Counted from the stretch's first letter, positions 1 through 8,801 are shown. The stretch: DNA of 64,000 bases from Trichomonas vaginalis G3 (GCF_026262505.1 NC_067206.1:8986268-9050267), one strand, 5' to 3'. Numbers and translations are program-made. The notes: generated from the letters alone by a model not told the origin.

Positions 1-996
1 CATTGGCAAATTGTATTTGATTGCAATGTTTCTCAAATTAACTCTTAATCTTACTATTTCTTCATCTTTGTTTGATTTAACGACATTGCAATAGCAACAC
101 ATTAATTGACAATTCTCTTTTGTATGACCTAAATCATTATCAATTCTATCTAATGTTGGTTTGTTGTCATATGTGAATGCTTTACCACATAATGCACATT
201 TTGATTTCAAAATCAAATCTATGTAATAATCTAAATCATCAATTGTAACATTATTACTTATATCTCTTTTTGCTTTCAAGTCTTGTTTGTTATAACAGTC
301 AACTTTGTATTGCCAATACTTCTTTGACAAAATGAAATTAGAATCTTTTTCTTCTTCAGGATATTTCTCACTTGGATTGAAATCTTTGTAAGCCAAACTA
401 TATCTTATCATTGATGCATTTGAACTTAAACTTAAGTTATGTAGCATATCAACTTTATAAACAAATGTTTCATCAATGATTTTATTAATCGGTTTGATCA
501 TGATTTCAACATCTTTGTTACAATAATAGATGAAATAGTCTAAACGATTTTTGAATTGTTTATAATCGTTCAAGTAAATTTGATAATCGTCATCTGCAAT
601 TGTTTGTTGAGTTAAACTTGAGAAGAACATTTCTTTCGTGAATGGTTCAGTTTTGAATAATTCTTCTTTCCAGTTGTCCCATGTGATTGCTTGATAAGGA
701 AAGAACGATTTAACTCTTTTGACATTATCACCAAAATCTTGAGTAAATTGATCTAATGTACCACCTGCAACAAAGTTTCTGATATCAATGAATCTCAAAT
801 TTGGGTATTCTTTCTTATGAACTGTGATTTGTTTATACTGCGAAGAAGAGCCAAGCATTGACAAAAGCTTCCATCGTGCAGTATTAAACTCTCTTAAGAT
901 TAAATTCAAATCGAACTTGCTTGAATTAAATCCAATCACATTTACATTTGAATATTCGTCTTCGAGTAGTTTTAGAAATTTTTCTTCTTGTTCAAT
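1..996 (-). pseudogene. Maverick-type DNA polymerase B fragment (exonuclease domain plus HNH-like insert)
   Basis: Reading the minus strand gives a continuous family B polymerase segment that runs off the left edge of the window. Seen: an Exo II-like motif GFNSSKFDLNL near base 930, an Exo III-like motif YYCNKDVEI near base 515, and then a four-cysteine/His cluster (CALCGK, LDRIDNDLGHTKENC, MCCYCN) between bases 70 and 210. The last resembles HNH/endonuclease VII-type zinc folds. The palm domain would lie beyond the window edge. Protein-primed polymerases of this type belong to Mavericks/Polintons. It is a fossil fragment ending abruptly at a junction with a glycine-rich host gene. The polymerase at 12397-14547 lacks the cysteine cluster, so this comes from a different Maverick lineage. 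Confidence 0.7.
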
Positions 997-1255
997 TGTC
1001 TCTGGAAGCGGTGGAAGCTCCTACGTTTCAGGTGATCCACAATGTGAACCGAATTCAATGGCTTCGTTCTTCAATACTAAAATATTAGCAGGAAACGAAT
1101 ATTTTGATTTACCCAATGGAACAAAGTCATTAGGAAATCCACATCATGGACATCTTCGAATTACTCATTTAATTCCTAAGCCATCATGTCAAAATATATT
1201 ATATTCTACCAAATACTCATTCTTCTTCATTTTCACATTCATAATTGACTCATAA
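997..1255 (+). pseudogene. 3' fragment of a glycine-rich surface protein gene
   Basis: This stretch is almost identical to 32942-33200, the last 86 codons of the intact glycine-rich gene at 32325. It includes the SGSGGSSYVSGDPQC segment and the hydrophobic C-terminal tail ending in IIDS. Similarity stops just after the stop codon and begins sharply at base 997 inside a short shared word (TGTCTCTGG). The 5' part of the gene is absent and is replaced by a Maverick polymerase fragment. An open frame begins at 824, but its first part is antisense to the polymerase and is not real coding. The near identity points to a recent duplication, a gene-conversion tract or an assembly join. Confidence 0.75.
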
Positions 1256-1625
1256 ATAATTTCATATTATTTTTCTTCTTTTTAATTGAGGTTTCAATTA
1301 TAACATGAAAATACTACTTCATTATCAGTAATCAAGCGATAATGAATACTCAAATTATGTAATTCTATGAAATCAGAAATCAAAGCAAATAGAACTACAT
1401 AATAAGATATCTCACTTGTATGTTCTAAATTTCTAAAATTAAATTTCATTTATCACTATTAAAATTTTACATCATTTGATATCATTACTAAATGGCTTAT
1501 ATTTCTCAATGGACAAATCGATACCCCTATTCATGGTGAAAAATCGCACTCCAATAATACAGAATTTCCTTTATTTTGGATATATTCACAAAAAAAGAAA
1601 AATTAGATTCAAATAAAGATCAAAA
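1256..1625. other. AT-rich intergenic region
   Basis: No gene, RNA or repeat is recognised here. It is plain AT-rich host spacer leading to the glycine-rich gene at 1638. Confidence 0.6.
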
Positions 1626-1631
1626 TCATAA
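1626..1631 (+). promoter_or_regulatory. Initiator-like (Inr) element, TCATAA
   Basis: TCATAA matches the trichomonad initiator consensus TCA(+1)Y(T/A)(T/A). The predicted +1 adenine at 1628 is 10 bases before the ATG at 1638, which fits the very short 5' leaders of T. vaginalis. Confidence 0.55.
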
Positions 1632-1637
1632 GTATCT

Positions 1638-2513
1638 ATGACATTAAATTACTCATATAAAGGGAATTGTGACCCTGTTCAAATACATCTACTACCCGGA
1701 AGGTACTTATTTGAAGCTTGGGGTGCTGCGGGTGGAATAGAAAACGAAAATTTTTTTGGTAAAGGTGGGTATACTTCCGGTATAATTACTCTTACAAAAC
1801 AAACTCGATTCTATGCGATAATAGGCAGTCGAGGTCAACGAGCCGTCAAAGCTATGACCACCCCTTTAGGTGGCTGCGGTGGTGGTGGAAAAGGAGGATT
1901 ACCGTATTCTACAAATTACTTTTCTGGTGCAGGCGGCGGAGATGCCACTATAATATATTATGAAACTCAAGAATTGGGCTCACGCATCATGGTAAGTGGA
2001 GGTGGAGGTGGCGGAACGAGTAGTTCGTGTTTTTTAATGCCAGGCTATGTCGGCGGCGTTGTGGCCGGAAATGGCGGGTCAAACCGTATAAATTTGATCT
2101 CTATCGGCGGATCTCAGGATAATGGTACTCAAAATGGAGTGGGCCAAAATGGCAGAAATGGACAATTAGGAGATTGTGGAAAGGAAGGAAACCCTGGGTG
2201 TGGTGGCGGATACAGAGGTGGCATGACAACAACAGTAACTGGAGATTACAGTGATGTCTCTGGAAGCGGTGGAAGCTCGTACATATCTGGAGATCCGTAT
2301 TGTAAAACAAATCCCTTAGCAACCTTTCATGACACGAAGATATTGGCCGGAAACAAATATTTTAATTTACCCGATGGAACTCAATCCTTAGGAAATCCAA
2401 GTCATGGCTATCTGCGAATTACTAAATTAGCTCCAATCCCTACCTGTCACATCATGTGCTATTTTACGAAACATTCATTTTTCTTTATCTTCATTTTTAT
2501 TATTGAGACTTAA
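1638..2513 (+). CDS. Glycine-rich surface-type protein
   Basis: Intact 291-codon gene. The N-terminus (PGRYLFEAWGAAGG) is followed by glycine-rich blocks (GGCGGGGKGG, SGAGGGDATIIYY, MVSGGGGGG) of the kind grouped as the Gly-rich domain found next to receptor kinases such as ALK/LTK. Paired cysteines lie near residues 190-200. The C-terminus is a short strongly hydrophobic stretch (FFFIFIFII) with almost nothing after it, which may act as a tail anchor or lipid-anchor signal; there is no N-terminal signal peptide. Paralogues lie at 32325, 33649 (dead) and 997 (fragment). The start has an initiator motif 10 bases upstream. Function is unknown; surface exposure is inferred from the family pattern. 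Confidence 0.8.
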   Translation: MTLNYSYKGNCDPVQIHLLPGRYLFEAWGAAGGIENENFFGKGGYTSGIITLTKQTRFYAIIGSRGQRAVKAMTTPLGGCGGGGKGGLPYSTNYFSGAGGGDATIIYYETQELGSRIMVSGGGGGGTSSSCFLMPGYVGGVVAGNGGSNRINLISIGGSQDNGTQNGVGQNGRNGQLGDCGKEGNPGCGGGYRGGMTTTVTGDYSDVSGSGGSSYISGDPYCKTNPLATFHDTKILAGNKYFNLPDGTQSLGNPSHGYLRITKLAPIPTCHIMCYFTKHSFFFIFIFIIET

Positions 2514-2642
2514 TTAATTCTGAATCAAATTATTATTAAAGAATTATCATAAACTGTGTTGATATGAAATAGAAATATTTTATCATATCTCAAATTAATG
2601 GTATTTTTGAGCACATAAATTAATGCTTTAATAAATAAACAA

Positions 2643-4430
2643 TTAAAATAAACCGAGTTTAGTACCTTCACTAAGTGTGAAGACATAGAAGGATGTGAAA
2701 TATCGGTAGTGATTAGACTTCTTGCATGTGATGATGCTACATGATTTGATAGAGTCTCGATTAAGATGACATTCTCGATAAAGATGTTCAAGAAATGATT
2801 CCGTTTTGTTCTCTATGTCAATGCCACATGTGAGATGGATGCAGTTAGAGAATGCATGTGTCTGGATAGTTTTAACACAAATAGGGATGTTGATGTGAGT
2901 GAGAGATGTACAATCTGCAAATGCATAGTGGTAGATGGTTTCAACTGAGTTATCTGGGATAAGGATGTTGACAAGATTCTTGCATCCGAGGAATGCACCT
3001 GCTGAAATATTTCTGATTGAAGATGGGATGTAGAAGAACTTGTATGGTGATGCGGGAGGGAAGCAGACAAGTACTGTCTTATTCTTATCGAAAAGAGCAT
3101 TGCTGTCGACTGTGAAGTACATGCTGTCGTTGCAAACAAATTGACGAAGTGATGTACATCCTTCGAAAACAAAGTAACCAAGTGATTTGAATGAACTGTT
3201 TTCACCAATGATGAATTTATCAAGATTATAACAGTTTTTGAATGCATAATCTGAGATTAATTTTGTATCATGTGGAACTGTGAATGTTGATAAATTCGTT
3301 GACTCAAATGCATTAGTTCCTATTTCTTCGATGGAATGTGGTAATGTGATGTATCGAAGTTTAGTTGCTCCATTAAATGTGTTTGCTCCAATTTTTTTAA
3401 TTGGAGGATTTCCTAAAAATGTTATGTTTTCAATTCCTGAATCAGCAAATGCACGCGCATTAATATATTGAATTGTATCAGGAATCTCAATTGTTTGTAA
3501 TGATGGACATGATGAAAAACAATTTTCTCCAATATGTGTAACATTAACCATTTTTACTGTTTTCAATTTTCCACAGCCATTGAAATTAAGAATGCCAAGT
3601 ATAACACCATATGATCCTTCAAATGTGATTGTTTCTAGCTGACTACATCTCATAAATACATATCCTTGTAATACAGCAACATTTCTAAAGTGAACTTCAA
3701 CTAAACCTGAACAAAATAAAAACGAGTAATAACCAAGAAAATTTATATTCTCAGGGAAATATAATTTTCTTAAAGATGTACACATACGAAAAGCAGATCC
3801 TTCAATGGTTTTAAGGGAAGCAGGAAAACTTATGTTAATAAGATTATAACAATTATTAAAAGCAGATCCTTCAATGGTTTTAAGGGAAGCAGGAAAACTA
3901 AAATTAATAAGATTATAACAATTATTAAAAGCAGAATTTCCAATTTTTGTCAAATTGGAATTTGAAGTGAAATTTATTGTTTTCAAAATTGTTAATGACA
4001 TAAAAACTTCTGCTGATATCTCTTCAACTGAATCTGGAATGTTGTAGCTCTCTAGTTCACTCAATCTTTGAAATATAATTGTTTTATTTCGATTGTACAA
4101 AAGCCTCTGTGAATCAATAGAAAATAGAGAATCTTCTGGGAAAATAAGTTGAACATTGATTGGGAAACATGAACCTGAGATCTTTGAAAGACTTTTCGGA
4201 AGTTCAACACGTTTCAAGTTGTAGCATTGTGAAAATGCTGAGCTTTCAATTGTTGTTATGTTTCCTTTGAAAATTATATTCGTAATATTAGAATTTTGAA
4301 AGCAACTTTGAGGAATAACAGTAACTCCAGTATCAATAACAACTGTATCAAGATATTTGCATCCAGAAAATGCATTTGATTCAAGACTTGTCACCGAATC
4401 TGGAATTGAAACATTGATTAGATGAAATAT
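2643..4430 (-). pseudogene. BspA-like leucine-rich repeat protein, 5'-truncated
   Basis: At least 583 codons encode consecutive BspA-type (LRR_5) repeats of about 23 residues, with the pattern L..I..PxS(V/L)..I...AF..C..L. Two adjacent units near 3800-3920 are nearly identical at the DNA level, a recent unit duplication. The C-terminus is a repeat-free tail. No N-terminal start is present: the frame remains open from codon GTG 4394 upstream into the hairpin element at 4431, so the beginning of the gene was lost or displaced by that insertion. BspA-like proteins are the largest surface-protein family of T. vaginalis and are thought to bind host cells or matrix. A typical BspA N-terminus lies on the same strand at 31404-31790, beyond the Maverick. 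Confidence 0.75.
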
Positions 4431-4840
4431 ATTATAACTATATACCTCATAAGGAACAAATCCCTCTTGATAGCTGGGAAACTTTCTCTGAATAACTTAT
4501 CATTTGGAGAAAGTTTCCCAGCTATCTATTAGAAACTAAAGGCTGTGAGGCACTAATATATAATCAGTGCCTCATAGCCTTTAGTTTCTTATTAAAAACG
4601 AGAAAACTTGTTCGAAATGATAAACAATTTCGAACAAGTTTTCTCGTTTTAAGGAGGGAATTGTTCCTTATGAGGTATACATTATAACTATATACCTCAT
4701 AAGGAACAATTCTTTCTTTAAATGGGAGAAACTTTGTCCGAATAGTTTAACATTCGGACAAAGTTTCTCCCATTTGTAGTGGAGATGGAAGGCTTTGAGG
4801 TATATTATATTAATATGTACCCCAAAGCCTTCCATCTTTA
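4431..4840. repeat. Cluster of five large hairpins in two related modules
   Basis: Module 1 is bounded by 19-bp inverted ends (TATACCTCATAAGGAACAA at 4441-4459 and its complement at 4661-4679). It holds three hairpins: 4471-4488 with 4507-4524 (18 bp, perfect), 4531-4554 with 4566-4589 (23 of 24) and 4597-4618 with 4627-4648 (22 bp, perfect). Module 2 starts with a 29-bp direct repeat of the left end (4431-4459 repeated at 4681-4709). It holds hairpins 4720-4743 with 4752-4775 (24 bp, perfect) and 4784-4802 with 4818-4836 (18 of 19). ATTATAACTA flanks module 1 on both sides (4431-4440 and 4681-4690), compatible with a 10-bp target duplication. It interrupts the BspA-like gene. The family is not recognised. 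Confidence 0.85.
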
Positions 4841-4956
4841 TTGTACAATTTAAAAATTCAGGAAAAATGTAATAAGATTTTTATAAAAATTAAGCGTTTA
4901 TTCGTAATTGTGTATTCAATGGTTCGGTATTTCTTTGATTTCGAAGTGTCCATCAA

Positions 4957-5937
4957 TCATAACTCTCCAAAATGGCGTTTCACCCTGTTTCCAATGTGGG
5001 TCTCATTGTAACACTCTTCTGGAGTCATGGGGCGAAAACCCTTTTTTGGGAAGGGTTTTATGTGGTACTGAGTTGTAATTTTTCCGGAATTTATCAAGAA
5101 ATTCTTGAATTTGTTTTGCATTTGAAGACCGGCCGACATTTCTTTCAAGAGACGGCCAGAGCCTTTCAATCTTGCCGTTCTGGCGCGGCATATGGGGGAG
5201 AGTGTGGCGGATTTGAATGTTGTTTCGCATGAGCCAATTATAAAATTGGCCCATATTCTCTCCCCCGTTGTCGGACCAGAAACAAAATGGCTTTTGATAT
5301 AAGCCAATCGTTTCTTCGGCAACTCTTGTTGTAGATTCGGAAGATTTATTTGGCAAAATTTTTAAAGCCAACAAAAACCGAGATTTATCGTCTATTATAC
5401 CATAAACAGGTAACCTCTGTGAACCGTATAAAAAATGAACATCTACATGCCATATGGTATCGGGTTTTGTTGCTTCATATGGCGTATAATATTTTTGAGA
5501 GGGCCTGTCACTTTTGGTTCTTTGATCTCCAAAATACTGTAAATTCTTCTGAGTTTATTGTAGGAAGCTGAATAAACATTTTGATCCATGTTTAAACGCC
5601 AAAACATCTTTTGGATTCCGCACTTATATTCCTGAAATTTTTGGAGAACATATTGCAAATTTTCAGGAGTAATATCATCTGGTGCCGGACCAGGTTTAAC
5701 GTTTGGGGGCGTTAAATTTGCATTTGTGTATGCTGCTTTAAGTGTGTTTTTCGAAATTGATCTAAATTCACACTTCATTTCATCCTCGTATGGAACTCGC
5801 TTACACGCAATTAAATAATTGAGTTCGCGAGATTCAAGTTTTTCGCGTGTTTGAATTAACCACCAAGAAGGAATGGTTGGTCTACTCATAATAAAAAATG
5901 AAAAGCCAAATTCTCTCAAAAAGTTAAGTAGGACCAA
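4957..5937 (-). mobile_element. DDE-integrase transposon (IS3/IS481-like or Ginger-like), interrupted
   Basis: The minus strand encodes an integrase-core transposase. The N-terminal part (5443-5937) starts MVLLNFLREF and looks like a DNA-binding region. The catalytic part (5003-5374 and around) contains SDNGGEN and RQNGKIERLW with about 34 residues between the catalytic Asp and Glu; the first catalytic Asp lies in a short HVDVHF context near 5440. The reading frame is interrupted at least twice, so the gene is not functional as read. Eukaryotic elements of this kind (IS481EU, IS3EU, Ginger) are plain DNA transposons. No clear terminal inverted repeats were found, although module 2 of the hairpin cluster abuts its 3' side and may be its end. 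It is not the Maverick integrase, which lies at 10382-11171. Confidence 0.65.
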
Positions 5938-6063
5938 TTTTTTATAAAAAAATCCAATTCCATTATGAATGTTAATTAATTTATATAATTATTGAATAAA
6001 AAATTTTCTTTGAGATTATGAAAAGTTCTTTGAAAAGTTATTTTTTCTCATTTTTAAATATTG

Positions 6064-6263
6064 AAAAAAAAAAAAAAAAAAAAAAAAAGGTAGTGGGGCT
6101 TCCAGGCACTTCGTGCCCTCTAGCCCCAAAGATATTTAGTATAAATGAAGTTTTTATTCGGAAAATTGTTAGTCTTCTGGTGTGAATTCAGAGGACTCTT
6201 CTTCTTCCTCCATTGCTTCTGGGAAGAAGCCTTCTTCTGGGTCGAAAACATTATATAATGTGT
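6064..6263. repeat. Left terminal inverted repeat of Maverick copy 1
   Basis: Starts with a 25-base A run, then GGTAGTGGGGCTTCC, and matches the complement of 31132-31371. The outer 40 bases form a nested hairpin (GGGGCT with AGCCCC outside, GGCAC with GTGCC inside). The inner part repeats the acidic C-terminal coding end of the gene at the other terminus, without about 33 bases of its Glu-rich tract. Confidence 0.9.
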
Positions 6264-6348
6264 CGCTTTTCACAAATTATATATGTTTTCATGCTTTGTC
6301 ACTTTTCTGTCACTTTTCGGGTAAAAACATTTTTATTATTATATATAA

Positions 6349-7167
6349 ATGAATTTTACAAAACCTCCGTTACCGTTCTTTGGAAATAAGAGTAAATGTA
6401 AAGATATTATATTGAGAGAACTTAAGAAACTACCGAATGGTCTAACATTTGTAGATTTGTTCGGTGGAAGTTTCTATATATCCCATTTATGTCATACAAT
6501 ATTCCCAGACTCAAAGATTATATGCAATGACTTCGACAACTATATGGACCGTCTCAAACATATTCCAGACACAAACAATATATTGAAAGAGTTAAAAGAA
6601 AAGATACCTATAGGTAAGATGGAACGTATACCATTAGATAACAAAAATATTGTGAGAGAGGTTTTGAAAAAAGCAGAATATATAGACTGGGATAGTATAT
6701 CTGCTAGACTATTATATAGTGGTGCTATAAGAGTTCATGACATTGAAACACTTATGTCAAAAGTTTTATATCTTAACTATACAAATGTTTTCAAAGAGGA
6801 CATAGAAAAATATATTGAGGGTATAGAGTTTGTGAGATGTCATTGGACAGAGTTGTATGAAAAATATAAAGACAAGGAAAATGTTTTCTTTATAGTGGAC
6901 CCACCGTTCTATAACACATGGGATTTTCAATACCAAGTAGACTGGACTTTGAGAGACTCTTTAGAAACTTTAGACGTTTTACATAACCATCCATGCTTTT
7001 ACTTTACATCCGATAAAAGTGGTTTGGAAACCGTTATGAGATGGTTAGAGGACATACATGACTATGAGTTTAGATACGATAAGATAGAATATGAGAGAGG
7101 TCCTATAAACTGGAGAAAGTGTCATAACAAAGAAATTTTACTAGTAAGTAAATGTGGTTTGAAATAG
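6349..7167 (+). CDS. D12-class DNA adenine-N6 methyltransferase (Dam-like), Maverick gene
   Basis: 272 aa, open as read. It has the three marks of D12-class adenine methyltransferases: PFFGNKSK near residue 8 (motif X), FVDLFGGSFYIS near residue 33 (motif I, AdoMet binding) and FFIVDPPFYNT near residue 182 (motif IV, catalytic DPPF). It would transfer a methyl group from AdoMet to adenine in DNA. It sits directly inside the left terminal repeat, before a 44-codon membrane ORF that overlaps it by 16 bases. A Maverick might use it to mark its own DNA, to escape restriction or to alter host chromatin; that is inference. N6-methyladenine is known in T. vaginalis DNA. A broken homologue lies at 58084 in copy 2. 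Confidence 0.85.
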   Translation: MNFTKPPLPFFGNKSKCKDIILRELKKLPNGLTFVDLFGGSFYISHLCHTIFPDSKIICNDFDNYMDRLKHIPDTNNILKELKEKIPIGKMERIPLDNKNIVREVLKKAEYIDWDSISARLLYSGAIRVHDIETLMSKVLYLNYTNVFKEDIEKYIEGIEFVRCHWTELYEKYKDKENVFFIVDPPFYNTWDFQYQVDWTLRDSLETLDVLHNHPCFYFTSDKSGLETVMRWLEDIHDYEFRYDKIEYERGPINWRKCHNKEILLVSKCGLK

Positions 7168-7283
7168 GACTACTTGTTTTAGGTTTTTTCCATTGTGTCA
7201 TTTACTTATTTGACGTGGCAGAAAGATATAGAGAATATGAAGATGAACCAATGCCTGCAAATGTTCAGTATATGTACTCGTAA
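7152..7283 (+). CDS. Small single-pass membrane protein, Maverick gene
   Basis: 43 aa starting MWFEIGLLVLGFFHC, a hydrophobic segment of about 20 residues followed by a charged tail (AERYREYEDEP). It overlaps the end of the methyltransferase gene in a different frame. The same ORF in the same place is visible in the second Maverick (from 58873), which supports it being a gene. Function unknown; comparable small membrane proteins are common in dsDNA viruses. Confidence 0.5.
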   Translation: MWFEIGLLVLGFFHCVIYLFDVAERYREYEDEPMPANVQYMYS

Positions 7284-7306
7284 GAGATATTTTTATCTAA
7301 TATTAA

Positions 7307-7669
7307 ATGGACGCACAGAACTTAGCGAATGCACAGCAACCTGGACAACCAAACCCAGAGAATATTCCAAATGAAGTTAGAATACAAACTGCAATGGCAA
7401 ACTATGGTCAAGTGCCAACAGATGTACAAATGCAAACTGCCATGTCAAATGACGCTGCGTTAGGTTTGCCACCATGGTATGCAAATATGAGATGGAAAGA
7501 GTTTTATACAAACCCTGAAGTGGGATATAAACAACTTTATGCAGATGACGCGAACACAGGAGTTGACCCAGAGTATGTTTTCTACCAGAGGAGAAACAGA
7601 ATGTATGAGCTCCAGTTAAAGAATGCTATGGAACTCAACAGGAAACGTAAGAGACTAGGCGGACATTAG
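7307..7669 (+). CDS. Maverick hypothetical protein, Gln/Asn-rich N-terminus
   Basis: 120 aa, open as read. It has a polar Gln/Asn/Pro-rich N-terminus with two near repeats (RIQTAMAN and QMQTAMSN), an aromatic middle (LPPWYANMRWKEFYTNPEVGYKQLY) and a basic C-terminus (RKRKRLGGH). It starts 23 bases after the preceding membrane ORF, with TAATATTAAATG at the start codon. A counterpart occurs at 59026-59377. Small basic-tailed proteins next to virion genes are often structural, but nothing here proves it. Confidence 0.6.
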   Translation: MDAQNLANAQQPGQPNPENIPNEVRIQTAMANYGQVPTDVQMQTAMSNDAALGLPPWYANMRWKEFYTNPEVGYKQLYADDANTGVDPEYVFYQRRNRMYELQLKNAMELNRKRKRLGGH

Positions 7670-7687
7670 ATTTTTACATATAGTAAA

Positions 7688-7930
7688 ATGGGTTTCTTCA
7701 GTAGTATTGGAAACTTCTTTCGAAATGTTGGAAGAGGTATATGGAATGGAATAAAAACCGTAGGAAGAGGAATTTGGAACGGAGTCAAAAATATTGGTAA
7801 AAGGGTAGGTCAGTTTGTTGGTATTATACCTAAAGACCCTGAACCAGAAGAACAAGCTCCTGTTATACAACAGCCTGAACCTGCACCACAGTCTAGTTGG
7901 CAACCAAATCCAACACCTCAACCGTATTAA
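7688..7930 (+). CDS. Small amphipathic N-terminal-Gly protein, Maverick gene
   Basis: 80 aa starting MGFFSSIGNFFRN, which fits the N-myristoylation pattern MGxxxS. The first 45 residues hold a repeated amphipathic unit (VGRGIWNGIKTVGRGIWNG), and the rest is Pro/Gln-rich. The layout recalls the membrane-active amphipathic helices of minor capsid proteins such as adenovirus pVI; that is an analogy only. A second MG-starting protein of similar style lies at 11189. Copy 2 has a counterpart at 59396. Confidence 0.6.
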   Translation: MGFFSSIGNFFRNVGRGIWNGIKTVGRGIWNGVKNIGKRVGQFVGIIPKDPEPEEQAPVIQQPEPAPQSSWQPNPTPQPY

Positions 7931-7934
7931 AAAA

Positions 7935-8783
7935 TTATATTTTTATCGTTCGATAGTAGTTGTATATGAAACTAAGTTCTAAGTAAAACGCATGGTATAA
8001 TGGAATTATTCTTTTTCTTCCATCTGTAGTAAACCATACTTGAAAGTCTGAAATACTTCCACTTGGTGGTTCGTATAACTTTGTAGGTTTTTCGTAAAAG
8101 TCATTTGCCAAGCATAAGAAAGAGTTTTGGGCGCCAGAAAATGAAGCATGAACAATAATAGCAGCTGGGTCGAAAACATCTTTAAATAAATATGGTTCAT
8201 CTCTTGCATATCGACTGTAAATATTTGCTAAAGGAAGTTCGACTTTCTGATTTAACATTCTTTGCAAATAATACCATGACATTGCAGTGAATTCTGTATA
8301 TATTTGTTCGTCTTTCTTTGGATTGTCTTCGTAGATTTGAAATGACACTTGTGAATTTTGTTTGTCATATACAATTCTCACATAAAGTGTGCTCTCGGTA
8401 TTTGCATATTCATCAGCATATTTTGCATAACATGAATTTATTTTATCTTCTATATTTTTTAACGCAGTCTGTAGAGAAGATGAAAGGTCAACTTGTATTA
8501 GCTCAATTTCTTCCCACATTTTTCGTTTCCCTTCAGATATATAATCTATATGAAACCTTACAATAAATGGAAAACTTTTATCTTCTACAGACACAAACTT
8601 CATTCTACGAAAGCCAATAGCTTTTGTGACAGATGGGTCTCTTAGCCATCTTAATGGGTAGTCAAAACGATAGCCTTCATGCTTTACGGTCTCTGTCTCA
8701 AACTTTTGACCGACATTAGTAAAAAGTTCATCTAATGGTTTAGTTGTAGCAACTCTTGAATTTTCTTTTTCTATTGGAAGCAT
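7935..8783 (-). CDS. Maverick hypothetical protein, possible virion component
   Basis: 282 aa, open as read, no recognised domain. The sequence is mixed alpha/beta with many aromatic residues and a beta-rich C-terminal half (IIVHASFSGAQNSFLCL, FQVWFTTDGRKRIIPLYHAFYLELSF). It is transcribed divergently from the fibre gene at 8802, with only 18 bases between start codons. Pairing with a fibre gene suggests a structural role, for example a vertex or fibre-base protein; this is inference from context. The second Maverick keeps the same pair (59642-60484). Confidence 0.55.
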   Translation of the reverse strand: MLPIEKENSRVATTKPLDELFTNVGQKFETETVKHEGYRFDYPLRWLRDPSVTKAIGFRRMKFVSVEDKSFPFIVRFHIDYISEGKRKMWEEIELIQVDLSSSLQTALKNIEDKINSCYAKYADEYANTESTLYVRIVYDKQNSQVSFQIYEDNPKKDEQIYTEFTAMSWYYLQRMLNQKVELPLANIYSRYARDEPYLFKDVFDPAAIIVHASFSGAQNSFLCLANDFYEKPTKLYEPPSGSISDFQVWFTTDGRKRIIPLYHAFYLELSFIYNYYRTIKI

Positions 8784-8801
8784 ATTTTATCTAGAATAAA
8801 A
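8784..8801. promoter_or_regulatory. 18-bp divergent promoter between two Maverick genes
   Basis: The whole space between two opposite start codons is ATTTTATCTAGAATAAAA, close to a palindrome centred on CTAG. An 18-bp spacer of nearly the same sequence separates another divergent pair at 24750-24767, and the identical spacer recurs in the second Maverick (60485-60502). Confidence 0.6.

Noticed and set aside
824-1255. 143-codon plus-strand open frame
   Set aside because: Only the last 86 codons are glycine-rich coding; the beginning is antisense to the polymerase fragment.
2813-3247. Overlapping minus-strand frame of 144 codons within the BspA gene
   Set aside because: Low-complexity His/Ser/Thr shadow of the leucine-rich repeat frame.
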